From: Guadua angustifolia
Taxonomy: Eukaryota; Streptophyta; Magnoliopsida; Poales; Poaceae
Direction of reading: 5' to 3'
Length of the DNA stretch: 64,000 bases
Assembly (NCBI GenBank): GCA_036346375.1
Contig: CM070502.1
Span: 17,336,924 to 17,400,923 of the forward strand
The position numbers and the translations under genes are program-made. The notes beneath the pieces were generated by a model. That model saw only the letters and a list, made by a program, of their open reading frames with translations. It ran no database searches and was not told where the DNA came from. The first letter of the stretch is position 1; the number at the start of each line of letters is the position of its first letter. Shown piece by piece: positions 11,878 through 22,194 of the stretch.

Positions 11878-12855
11878 TTATTGACCCTCTTTACTCTTCG
11901 AATACTCAATTTGGAAAGCAAATTCCAATAACTTCAACATCAAGTTATGCTGTCTCAGGTTTGGAGGCTCTGCACTATTCTTCAAATGAATCATTTGGTC
12001 ACCTTCAATAGTTTTTATGGCAACTATACATTTACTCTTCTTGCCAACTAGCTGGTTCTCTTGTAGTACATTCCCAGCGATCTTCAGATGTTGTACATGC
12101 TCAGCCACTCTCTTACTATAAATCAATATGTCATCAAGGAAGACAAAAATGAACTTTCTCCAATGGTCTGCAGATACCTGATTCATAAGAGATTGAAATG
12201 TAGGAAGATTATCTCCAACGTCCCATTGGCTATCACAGTTGCAGTCCCTTTTTGTTGGTAATCCAACCCTTTCAACAAATGCTCCCTCATACTGTGAAAG
12301 AACTTCCTCAATCTCTAAGTATTTCTGTGGTCCTTCAATCACCTGTTCAGTGTTTATGAAATTAATTTGGATGCACAATCCTTTTGTCCCGTTATGCATC
12401 ATCTTCTGTAATTGTTCTGTGTTGAGGCTGACCATTGAAGTCAATTGTATGTAATCCGGAACCAAGATTGATTGTCCATCTGTGCTGAATGTCAGCAACT
12501 TCTTCTTAAGATCCAATATAATGGGGCTATGATCATAAATCAAATCAGCCTTAAGGATGATATCATAACTCCCCAGCTGTAGCTGTTTAAAGGTGGTAAC
12601 AAAAGGGATGTTCTGAATTTTATACTGAAGTCCAATCACCTTAGCATTGGAAGCTAACTCTCCCCCACCAGCTATCTTTACTGTCTTGATAAACATGAAG
12701 TTCAAAGTATACCCATTTTCAATGGCAAACTCACAATCCATAAATGAATTAGTACTCCCACTGTCTACTAATGCTACAGCTTGTCTGTTACCTATACTCA
12801 CCACCAATGAGGAACTAGCAAGTCCTGTCGTTCCTTGAGCTGCATAGACTGACAA
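11878..12855 (-). pseudogene. Gypsy aspartic protease joined to the tail of reverse transcriptase
   Basis: The first 130 residues are a retropepsin-like domain with active-site ALVDSGSTNSFMD (about residues 28-40). At about residue 215 the frame jumps directly to the distal RT palm motif (FQSLMNQVS, then FVFLDDILIYSK with the catalytic DD). The fingers and first palm segments of RT, roughly 150-200 residues, are missing. The join is in frame, so the deletion did not stop translation. RNase H is not recognisable. Confidence 0.8.
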
Positions 12856-12916
12856 TTGCTTGAGTTGATCTTCATCCTCATCTACTGCCGATCGAGGCTC
12901 CCTGTGCCATCACATT

Positions 12917-14858
12917 TCAGATCTCGCCACTTCTTGATTTCCTCCTCTCTCTACATTCTTCCTCATCCCCATGTATAAGTATAGTGTGCAGAAATTTTTT
13001 AACCTTGCAATGCCACTGATGCCCTGGATCCCATGGTTCATTACAATGCCAGCAAGTATGAGATTTCTTATCATGTTGTTCAGCCTTCTGCTGTTCTGAA
13101 TTTTCTAAAGTATGAGTCCTTTGTGTTACTGTTTTCTTGTTCAAAGGTTGTGTCTTATGTTTGTAGTTACTGCTGCCCTGGTTGTGCCACTTGGCCATGG
13201 CTGCTTTCTCACTTATCTTAGCATACCAATATGCTTCAAGTAATCCTTTCTGCTGGTGACTACTCATATTGTATTTAATTTCTTCTTTGAGACCTCCGAT
13301 AAAACAGCTTAGTACATAGATTTCTTGTAAATAAGGATGATCACGCTTCACTAGCTCCACCCATCGCTCACAATAGTCTTTGTATGTTCCCACCATGCTC
13401 AATTGCTTAATGTTTTGCAATTTCTCAACAGCCTCATGCGCATTAACTTTCGAAAACCAATCACATAGTATAACACTAAACTGCTGCCAACTCAGTAACT
13501 GCCAAGGAATTCCAACTCCCTTAAACAAGGTCTGTGCTATCTCTCCGATCTTGATTTCTCACCGGGCTTCTAGGACCCGATGATAAAAGTGTGGGTTCTG
13601 TTGGGTTCACTTCACTGTCAGACTCAGACTTGATTTCGTCCCCTTGCGACAATAAAGAGTCATGAGCCTTGTACTCCTGGGCATCATCTTCAGTGCCGAG
13701 TTCGAAGTGCTCTGCACACTGCCAACATGTTCTTCCTTGCCACCCAGTTTGATTTCCTTGACGCTGTTCTTTAATCTCTGTTTTGGCCGGCAGAGGACCA
13801 ATTGGTTTCGGTGGTACATAGGTTCTCTGTTTAGAATTACCACCCGACTGTCCAACTTTCCTTGCTAGGGCTGCTCTTTCCTCAAGTCTGTTCCTTTGGG
13901 CATCAAACGATTGATCTCCCAGATAATGCCAGTTTTGAGAATGTTTCCCCAAATTGTGCACAACTCCTGGTGAACCATACTGACGAAGAGCGGGATGATA
14001 ATATCCAGGAACTTGCTGACCACCTTGACCATAATGCAAACCCGCTGCATTTGGATTACCATAAGGTCCACCATACGCAGCAGAAACACCACCATATCCT
14101 GCAGCCCCATAATTTCCATATGCAGTGCCAGGGGTTAGCATGTCCATACCCATATCTAGTTGCACCAGCACTGTAACCTCCTGCACCATAACTGCCAGCA
14201 TCACCTCTACCCTCATAGCTGCCAGCGTTAGAGTTAGGGCCATTGTTACTATGAAAACCCCCATTTGATAAATTCCCTGGTATCCCTGAGTTCAGAGTGG
14301 GAGATAACACTGGATGTTGATAGGCCGGGAGTTGTGAAAAATATTCAGCTGATCCAGATCCAACGTTTTGGGTAAAAACTGGGTGCTGATAAATTAGGAC
14401 TTGCATATTATACCCTCCAGTTCCTAACCTCATTTGCTGATAAAGATTAGGACCACTAAGCATAGGACTATTCTGTGTTGGTAAAAACTGAGGGGTTAAC
14501 TGGCCACAATTTCCATTAGTACCAAGTCCACCCTCTGCTCTGAAGTTTGGCTGGGAAGCAATTCTAACAGAGGAAGCGTATGTTGGCATATGGCTGCTAA
14601 ACTGAAACTGTAACTCGAAGGTATTTGTGAGTTCAGATTTACTTGTGATGAAGCAGGAGGTATCACCTGAGAATGGGAAACCGGCTGCCCCATCGATACT
14701 GTTTCTTCCAACTTAGTTGCAGGATATGTGCTATTCCTTAGATCGCCCCTATGTTGTGATGAACTGAACAAGAAAGCTTTTGTTTCCGCCCCATTAGATC
14801 GGAGCATCTCCAGTGTATTATCCCTGTTTTCCCCCAAAGTATCCAACCCTGCAGACAT
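12917..14858 (-). pseudogene. Gypsy gag region with a long Gly/Tyr/Asn/Gln-rich N-terminal part, frameshifted
   Basis: The likely start is MSAGLDTLGENRD at 14858. About 14450-13960 encodes a low-complexity segment rich in G, Y, N, Q and S (for example YGNYGAAGYGGVSAAYGG). A Cys cluster CWQCAEHFELG follows near 13740. The gag core lies at 13528-13250 (FKGVGIPWQLLSWQQFSVIL; YKDYCERWVELVKRDHPYL; SCFIGGLKEEIK), then a CWHCNEPWDPGHQWHC knuckle at about 13040-12990. At least three frame changes (near 14590, 14120 and 13525) break it. The two Cys clusters flanking the core are unusual and may reflect rearrangement. Confidence 0.7.
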
Positions 14859-15082
14859 GATTTTCTTCACCAATTTACAGGAACACTCACAAATCCGGAA
14901 CAAAGTCTGAACAATCAACCCAAAACCGGAAGAGAACCAGAAAAATAGAGCAAGAACTCCAAGAAACACAGATACCGATATATTTCCACCGATCTGAAGA
15001 TTCACCAAAGATTGGGGGATTTTACGGATCAACCAACCCCATCCAAAACCCAACTCAGATCTTCCAAGCCGAGGAACGAGTT

Positions 15083-15094
15083 GCTCTGATACCA
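15083..15094 (-). other. Primer-binding site of the gypsy element
   Basis: On the minus strand TGGTATCAGAGC, complementary to the 3' end of initiator tRNA-Met, lies 3 bases after the 5' LTR. Confidence 0.9.
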
Positions 15095-15097
15095 CTT

Positions 15098-15519
15098 TGT
15101 CAGGACCACGATTGAATCCGATGCAAATAAATCGGGAGATTCAATATGCCCCGGACCAGCAGCCGCCGCACCAGGATAGGAACTACAAACTAGGGTTCTA
15201 CAGAGTCTAAAGTAACTATCTGAATATGTGGAAGGTTCTCCCGTTTCCATTCCATTCACCGAGACTTACAGCAGTAAAAGGAAAAGGTTTCACAACTCAA
15301 ATCGTAAACACAAGCAGTAAAAGGGGAAAACGACAAGCACAACTAAACCAGTCTCAGTAATCACTGTGCCGCGTCATCGGACCGTCGGATATCCTGATAA
15401 GCTTCGTATTCTTCTGTGACCGTCGATGCATATTCAAACCCTCCTTCAGCTCCTCTGTTTTCTTCGGTTTTTCCCCGCGTCTTCACTTCTCCAGGACTCA
15501 GCTATACCAGCGCCTGACA
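15098..15519 (-). repeat. 5' LTR of the gypsy element
   Basis: 422 bp, bounded by TGTCAGG and CCTGACA, followed by the AAACC target duplication at 15520-15524. That duplication contains the last base of SDR copy A exon 3 and the first four intron bases. Confidence 0.93.
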
Positions 15520-15886
15520 AAACCTCTTGTTGCAGAGTTGCCCGGTGGCCAATCTTCACTGCCGCCGACGAAACTGCTGCACTGTTGCTGACTGCAAAGC
15601 AACGGAATAGTAAGAGACTATCGGAGTAGAGGAAGAAAATAAGCAAGGGAGAGAAACCGTACCAATATATCTAGCCTGCCGTACTTGTCACTGAGGAATT
15701 CAGCAAGACCAGCGGCGCTCGACGGATCGCCGACTTCCAGCTGATGAAAGACGACGTCCGATAGGCCCAGCCCTCGAAGCGCTTCTTCTCGTCCCTCGCC
15801 GTCAGGACGACGGCGACTTCGTTGGACGCCAGCTGCCTGCATTTCTCGAACCCAAATCCTTTGTTGCCTCGGCGACCACAGCAACC

Positions 15887-16737
15887 CTGCACGGAACAAC
15901 GCGGTCAGCGCAACTGAAATCACAAGGACTGAGCGTAGAGCTTTCCGCGTTAAGTAGAGATTTAATTACTCACTCCTCAGGTTTGATGTGGAAACCATTC
16001 TTGATTTGGATCCCTGTAGATGTGTCAGAATTTTAGACTAAAATTTCGAGCTATTTACAGAAATCTTGATCAGGAATAGTCTTTCTAAACTAGGCAACGT
16101 GTAACAAAAAAGGAAATTCATGAGCAGAATGGTCAACACCAGGGTTAACAAAATCAAAAATTCAATTTTTGAACGAATTGTTTTTTGAAAATCGGTAGAA
16201 ACTGAAGAAGTTTGAATTCAAAATTTTTGAACTCAGCGGTCAAACAACGGTGAAAAAATGAGCAATTTTCACCTATTTTCGATAGGTTTTCTTCAATGTT
16301 TGACTGATTTTCGATTTTTGAATGATTTTCATCATTTTTCGAGCAATTTTTACTGATTTTCGATTTTCAGCGCACCAAAGGAAAATAAAAAATTCCAAAA
16401 TTTTTGAAAAATTACAAAAAATCCAATTAATCTAACACCTCGGAGAAATTTAAACAATTTTTTAAATCACTTAATACTTAAAAGTCCAAAATAGCAATTA
16501 ATGAAAAGAAAAAAGGCACTGTCAGATTTTCATAAAAAATTACAAGATTTATTATATTCTGAAATTTTAATGTAACTATAACTAGTGTCAAAGGATTATG
16601 TACGAAAATTTTCAAAAATATTAGGCTTCATTTAGTATCCATATCTCTACTACTTCTAATTAGAAGTTGACGGTGATACGTTCATTCTCCACCTTGCACG
16701 CTTCTCACGCGCTCACGGTTAAAGAAAAAAACCGAAT
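15887..16737. other. Upstream side of SDR copy A; no gene seen
   Basis: Contains a second block of reiterated TTTTCGA/AATTTTTGA words at about 16130-16400, related to the block at 9950-10420. The remainder is AT-rich without coding signal. A possible degraded SDR first exon starts with ATG on the minus strand at 15996-15998. Confidence 0.4.
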
Positions 16738-17773
16738 GTGCTCACATTCCCAAAAATAGCGGATCTAAAATACTGGAAACTCAGGCTGATAGAAGACCGG
16801 CATTCCTCTGCTCGTTTCTGTATCCTCATCTCCTATTATTTCTCCATTTCTCCCATTCTTCACCCCCCCCCCCCAACCCACCCACTCACCACCACCAACA
16901 CCACAAAGAAACCTACACGGGAATCCAATCTCCCCTGCTCCCTCCTTCCACATCCCGAGGTGCAATTCTTGGCCTTCTCGACACCTCGATCCCTTTAGCT
17001 TTAGATGGTGAGTGCAGACTGATCGCTTGTTCTTGTTTGGCTGTTTGATTGCAACAAATCATTTTGCTTATATTGTATCCCGAGCAATTGGACCACAGAG
17101 TAAAAGAATTACCAATTGAACCCTATTTTAATTTCTCTGTGATGCTGGAGTGATATTCTTAGGAGATGTGGCGGACAGAAATAAGATTAGGACCAATCCA
17201 ACTGTGGTTTAGTCATTGGTCAGATTGCATTTTTTTTTTCAAATTATATTTACAATTTATATGTATATGCCTTAAATATAAACAAAAAATCATGGAGAAT
17301 GTGAGCATGCATGGTAGCAAATATGTCGTAAAATACTTGTACCTCGATAGATCAAATGAACCAAACATGGTTGTTCTTGTTGTGATAGAAATGTTACCCT
17401 TTAATTTATCCCTGTTTTTGAGTTCTTGTGTTCGAATTGTTCCCCACCTCAGGGCTATTATCAACCTTTGGATCTTAGTGGAAGTGTTAAAGAAAATTTA
17501 AGACATGGCAGATTCATTTATTATTGCACGTCTGAATACCTTTTTTTTCCCCACACATAGTCGTGGCCTTGTGGACAGGAGCAGCAGGTGCAGAACTGGG
17601 ATGGATGACGGGTATGCACCGGCACCCTTAAAAGTTCGAAAATCATCGAGACATCACCTCTTCAGTTGATCAAATTTGTTGATTGAATTGATTTCGATTT
17701 TAGTGGTTTGGAATTTGTAAGACCTTAAACCATTTGTATTGTATTTTACACAAATTTTGAATATATAGGCGAA
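16738..17773 (+). other. Possible orphan promoter and leader with ATG directly followed by a splice donor
   Basis: 16790-17004 looks like a plant leader: pyrimidine-rich, with a C11 tract at about 16863-16873 and CACCACCAACACC, then ATG at 17005-17007 immediately followed by GTGAGT, a perfect intron donor. An AG acceptor lies at about 17560 (CCCACACATAG), but neither downstream reading gives more than about 40 codons and none is recognisable. It may be the stranded 5' end of a gene whose body was lost. Confidence 0.25.
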
Positions 17774-19589
17774 TCTAAAATATAGGGGAGGATGAGCAAG
17801 GCAACGTCGACAACGGCTAGATTTGCAAGGGGCGAGGATGCGATGGCCAGATGAGTGCGAGACGGGTTGCACAGCGAGTGAATTCGAGCATGATGAGGTG
17901 CATGGCAGCCAGATTCGAGCTAGACGGGATGCACAGTTGCTCAACATATGCAGGTGAAAGGGCTCTCGCCAAAGGAGATGGCCTTGCGGAGCGATCTGTT
18001 TGTTGCATTGCCCCATAGGATCTTGTTGATCTTGGTGGAGGCAACAGCAGTGCGGCGGATCAAGATGGCGGCTGGAGCAGTGGGAATGCTCGGCCTAGGA
18101 TCAAGTTCGATTCTTTAGGTTTCTTTTCACCTGCAAACATTTGTCTACTGAAATGGTGTTTCTCTCTGTTTCTAAGCTCTAGGCTATAAAATGTCTGATC
18201 TTTTCATCTTCTTATGGTGAACAGTAACCCATTCTTTTGTTTGTATCATTTTGTTATGGACAATCCTATGTAATGTGACAATAAAATTCCTTCAGTTCAG
18301 GGAGTTAATGGCTCATATTTTTTGTGTGTAAACATAGTGATAAAGCCTAAAGATATCTCTCCTGCTATATGGAGGGGCAAATCCCATCTTAAATTAATCA
18401 TGTTTCGCAGCATGTTTCACGATAAACCCAAAAGCTAACTTTATAACTACCTGTTATGAAGTATAGTTTGGCAACTCTTAAGTAATTCATTACATATCTT
18501 AAGTATTTACGTCAATCTCAAGTCTAAGGATATAGTTCATATATTGTATATGAAACTAACTGATGACAAGTAAGATTACAACGTTCATGCAGTGTTTCAA
18601 GGTGGGTCGATCTAACTCCGTATTATCTAACATGTGTCTATATTATTGGTTTGATATTCTCTAACATGTGTCTATATTATTGGTTTGCTCATCCTCCTCT
18701 ATATCTAAAATATAGGGGAGGACAAGCAAGGCAACATCGACAACGGCTAGATTTGCAAGGGGCAAGGATGCGATGGCCAGATGAGTGCGAGACGGGTTGC
18801 ACAGCGAGTGAATTCGAGCATGATGAGGTGCATGGCAGCCAGATTCGAGCTAGAAGGGGAGCACAGTTGCTCAACATATGCAGGTGAAAGGGCTCTCGCC
18901 AAAGGAGATGGCCTTGCGGAGCGATTTGTTTGTTGCATTGCCCCATAGGATCTTGTTGATCTTGGTGGAGGCAACAGAAGGTCTGGCGGATCAAGATGGC
19001 GGCTGGAGCAGTGGGAATGCTCGGCCTAGGATCAAGTTCGATTCTTTAGGTTTCTTTTCACCTGCAAACATTTGTCTACTGAAATGGTGTTTCTCTCTGT
19101 TTCTAAGCTCTAGGCTATAAAATGTCTGATCTTTTCATCTTCTCATGGTGAACAGTAACCCATTCTTCTGTTTGTATTATTTTGTTATGGATAATCCTAT
19201 GTAGTGTGACAATAAAATTCCTTCAGTTCAGGGAGTTAATGGCTCATTTTTTTTGTGTAAGCATAGTGATAAAGCCTAAAGATATCTCTCCTGCTGTATG
19301 GAGGGGCAAATCCCATCTTAATTGATCATGTTTCGCAGCATGTTTCACGATAAACCCAAAAGCTAACTTTATAACTACCCGTTATGAAGTATAGTTTGGC
19401 AACTCTTAAGTAATTCATTACATATTTTAAGTATATACGTCAATCTCAAGTCTAAGGATATAGTTTACATATTGTATATGAAACTAACTGATGACAAGTA
19501 AGATTACAACGTTCATGCAGTGTTTCAAGGTGGGTCGATCTAACTCCGTATTCTCTAACATGTGTCTATATTATTGGTTTGATATCTCC
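17774..19589 (+). repeat. Tandem duplication of about 0.93 kb
   Basis: 17774-18660 and 18704-19589 align along their length with few substitutions and short indels. Both begin TCTAAAATATAGGGGAGGA and end CATGTGTCTATATTATTGGTTTG; the joint holds a third copy of the end sequence at about 18660-18687. Short frames inside both copies have no recognisable domain. The joint also contains a small inverted repeat (TCCTCCTCTATA..TATAGGGGAGGA). Confidence 0.88.
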
Positions 19590-19914
19590 ATATCAATGAC
19601 CAGTGAAACACAGTCATCAACCAATACATATGCTAGTATATTCATATATGTCCTCATATGTTTATCGAATAGTCATCACAAAGTCATATATAGAGTTTTA
19701 TAAATAAGTCACATACTTGCTAATAAATAATAATAACATCATTCAAGAAATAAGATAATAAATCATGAACACAAAAAAATATAATCATCTTTATGCTTAC
19801 CTAGACCAACAAGACCCTCATCATCTAAGTAGCTAAAAGTTGAAACACAAACATGTACTAATTCGTAATGTCAAGCCTGAAAATTACATGGGGTGCTAGC
19901 GCTCCTGAGACACC
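19590..19914. other. Intergenic, AT-rich; nothing recognised
   Basis: No frame, repeat or RNA gene could be supported. Confidence 0.4.
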
Positions 19915-20194
19915 TAAAAAAGATTTGGATTCCGATATGAACAACAAAAGTGAAACCTAATTTTACAATCGTTGGTTTGTTTTGATATTGCGATGTGACC
20001 ATGAGGTTTCTAAGCCAGACACTTGATCCCTTGCATAGGCCTGAAAGTTAGATTTCCATCGAGTATAACAAATCCCAAACTTGACTTTGTAAGTAAAAAC
20101 TCCTTGCGGGCCTGTTTGGGTGGGCGATTGGGCGATTCGAAAGCAATTTTGCAGTAGATTCCATCTCCTGTAGTCCCATGCTCGTGTCAGAGAG

Positions 20195-20983
20195 TGAATT
20201 TTTTATTTAATATTTATTTTAAATCTTTTTTTCAAAACTAATCGACGGAAAAAAATTACAAAAATACCTCCTATCGCCCCAGTACGGGGCGATCGTCCCA
20301 TACTGGGACGATAGGTGGCCCGCCTCATGGCGCCTAACGGCAAAATTTGAAATGTGACGGCTTTTAAAAATTAAAAAAAAATAGCCGGTCGCCCGATACT
20401 GAGGCGATACGGCCGAATCTCAACAGTTCTAAATACTACACAATCCTAATATTTCTAAATACTATATTAAATTTCTAAATATTGTCTAATAGAGACTTCC
20501 ACATTAAATTTCTACATTTTTAAATACTAAATACTACACAATCCTAAAATTTCTAAATACTACACAATCCTAAATATTAAATACTACGTTAAATTTTAAA
20601 TATTGCATATAAATAGTTCGGACTTACCTCCTCAAAAACAACAAATCTATTTTTTTCCTCTCTTTTCCTCTCTTCTTCTCTTCGCGCAACGCTCGGCTTC
20701 TTTCTCTTCTCGCACGGCCAAATGAGAACAGTACCGGCGCCAGACGATTTTAAGTGGAGCCTGTCGCCCCAGATCCGGACAATCACCCCAGATCCGGGCG
20801 ACAGACGACACGTGTCCCGGCCGGGCGAAAGAGCCGTTTGGCTCCGTTAGGCTGACCACCTCTCACCTTAGTATAGGGCGATCGCCCCGTACTGGGGCGA
20901 CAGACGAGTAGTTTTGCAAAAAAAAAAATTCGTCGATTAGTTTCGAAAATAAGATTTAAAATAAATATTAAATAAAAAAATTC
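20195..20983. mobile_element. Long-terminal-inverted-repeat DNA element (Mutator-like by duplication length)
   Basis: GTCAGAGAG is present at 20186-20194 and 20984-20992, a 9-bp target duplication. The termini are inverted repeats of roughly 110 bp (GAATTTTTTATTTAATATTT at the left; its complement at the right), including CGCCCCAGTACGGGGCGATCG in both arms. The right tandem unit has a single, uninterrupted GTCAGAGAG near 39480, the empty site. The interior is AT-rich with no transposase. Confidence 0.82.
20270..20315. repeat. 46-bp near-perfect palindrome
   Basis: Starts CCTATCGCCCCAGTACGGGG and ends CATACTGGGACGATAGG; the arms pair with only G/A-type mismatches. It would form a strong hairpin in RNA or single-stranded DNA. 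It lies at the inner edge of the left inverted-repeat arm. Confidence 0.85.
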
Positions 20984-21090
20984 GTCAGAGAGCAGGGACA
21001 AGGACAGCCTGACCCTTCGTTAGGCGTTAGGAGGGCCTATAAAAATGTTGGCATTTGGGCTGACTGGGCTAGTTAGTCCATACGGATGTT

Positions 21091-21388
21091 TAACTGCGAT
21101 TCGCAGTTCAAAGTTCCCACCCAACTGGAAAACACGAAGTTTATTTTTTTGGGAGTGTGTTTCACAAGAAATCGCATGTAAGTTTGGGGAAAAAATTTAT
21201 TCACCACTGCAAAGTTTCTGGATCCATACATGGAGGTGCCATTCCTTGCATCCAGACCGTCAAACGAAGATCCAGACGGTCCGGATCAGGGTGGACGATA
21301 AATTGGCAATTTATGCTGATACGCCAGGAGACTTCAATTTCTCGTGTGCTGTGATCTGGACCATATGATCTCAATCTAGTGATCCTAA
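21091..21388. other. Sequence left of the copia element, unique to the left tandem unit
   Basis: With 27554-27925 it forms an interval absent from the right unit, whose sequence runs directly from CCATACGGA into CCATCTTTATTGC near 39590. Degenerate ATACGG/ATGCGG at the two junctions may be a worn target duplication. No terminal repeats or frames were seen, so the carrier element is undefined. Confidence 0.4.
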
Positions 21389-22080
21389 TGTTGGATTATT
21401 TGGGCCAAGCCTATTTAATTGAGACCATAAATCCTAAAAAATCTCAAAGGCCCACCTCATGAGGAGGCATGTGTATTAACAATAGTACCACATTGCTAGC
21501 CTAAAGAGGTGAACACTAGTTTTTATAGTGGAGTGTGATCCACCATGATAGAACCATGTGGGAGAAAGGGAGAAAGAATACACGCGCGCTAGCCTCGCCG
21601 GGCCGGGGAGGGGCGGAGGGCGCGGGTGCTCGGCACCTGCGTGAATGGTCCGCCGAAATCTAGTCTAGGGCAAAAGAGTACAAGTTCCCACGCCTAGAGG
21701 CGTGCACCAGCAAATGGGAGAGCAGGTCTCCGAAATCATACGCCCTTGAGTTCTCTTGCACCGGGAGAGGACGAAGTCTCCCTTGACGTTCGGGCGCTGC
21801 TGCTCATCATCGCGCTCGTCTTCGGTGCACTTCCGTCCCCAACATTGTACGAATCACAACAGCTACTCCTTCGTCTGCGTACGAACAGTACGTGCTCATT
21901 GCGATGTCTCTGTTATTTATTTCTAATCTGTTGATTGTGAGCATATTAGTTGGATTTATGTGTAGTCTCCCTGCAAATGCATCTAGGGTTTGGTTCTGTT
22001 ATTTGTTACTAATCATCTATCACATGTTCATGATCTACTCTTGGATTAAATTAAACCTGGATGTGCCTTTGTTTCTATCA
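21389..22080 (+). repeat. 5' LTR of the copia element, with internal deletions
   Basis: 692 bp, starting TGTTGGATTATTTGGGCC and ending TTTCTATCA. Compared with the 3' LTR it lacks roughly 300 bp in its GC-rich middle, including the part around 26860-27040 and a stretch after 27060. Confidence 0.88.
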
Positions 22081-22194
22081 ATCCAAAAACCTGATTTTAG
22101 GCGCTTAGGTTTATCAATGGTTGGCTTTGCCGAGGCACTGAGGCCAGAAAAATTCGCTGGTGTGCACTTCAAGAGATAGCAGACAAGGGTCACT

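Larger units (their letters stand above)
10781..15519 (-). mobile_element. Ty3/gypsy LTR retrotransposon, internally deleted, in minus orientation
   Basis: LTRs lie at 10781-11215 and 15098-15519 and the target duplication AAACC is present at 10776-10780 and 15520-15524. A primer-binding site for initiator tRNA-Met and a purine tract are in the right places. Gag, protease and fragments of reverse transcriptase and integrase follow in minus-strand order. Most of RT and the integrase core are missing, and frames are shifted, so it could have moved only with helper proteins. LTR termini are TGTCAGG..CCTGACA (left copy mutated to TATCAGG). The LTRs differ by roughly a dozen changes plus a short indel, suggesting an insertion on the order of a million years old if a usual grass LTR rate applies. 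Confidence 0.92.
8751..15886 (-). pseudogene. Short-chain dehydrogenase/reductase copy A, disrupted by a gypsy element
   Basis: Four coding exons homologous to the intact SDR genes at 33 and 40 kb are recognisable on the minus strand: exon 2 at 15663-15886, exon 3 at about 15524-15592, exon 4 at 9313-9504 and exon 5 at about 8751-9134. Exon 2 keeps a degenerate cofactor loop (GNKGFGFEKCRQLAS) but has a deletion and frameshift before GLGLSDVVFHQLEV. Exon 3 has NSAA where the family has NNAG. Exon 5 retains the catalytic YYVSK but has frameshifts near 9000-9060, and no AG acceptor is visible before it. A 4.7-kb gypsy element sits in the intron between exons 3 and 4, its 5-bp duplication covering the splice donor. 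A possible first exon is ATG at 15996-15998, but its donor phase does not fit. The intact paralogs share 308-codon structure, so this is a third, older cluster member that has died. Confidence 0.85.

Noticed and set aside
13607..14176. Plus-strand frames opposite gag, including a His-rich one
   Set aside because: Antisense shadows of the minus-strand low-complexity gag.
18095..18120. tRNA B-box-like AAGTTCGATTC
   Set aside because: No A-box or cloverleaf can be formed around it; the same sequence recurs in the tandem copy.
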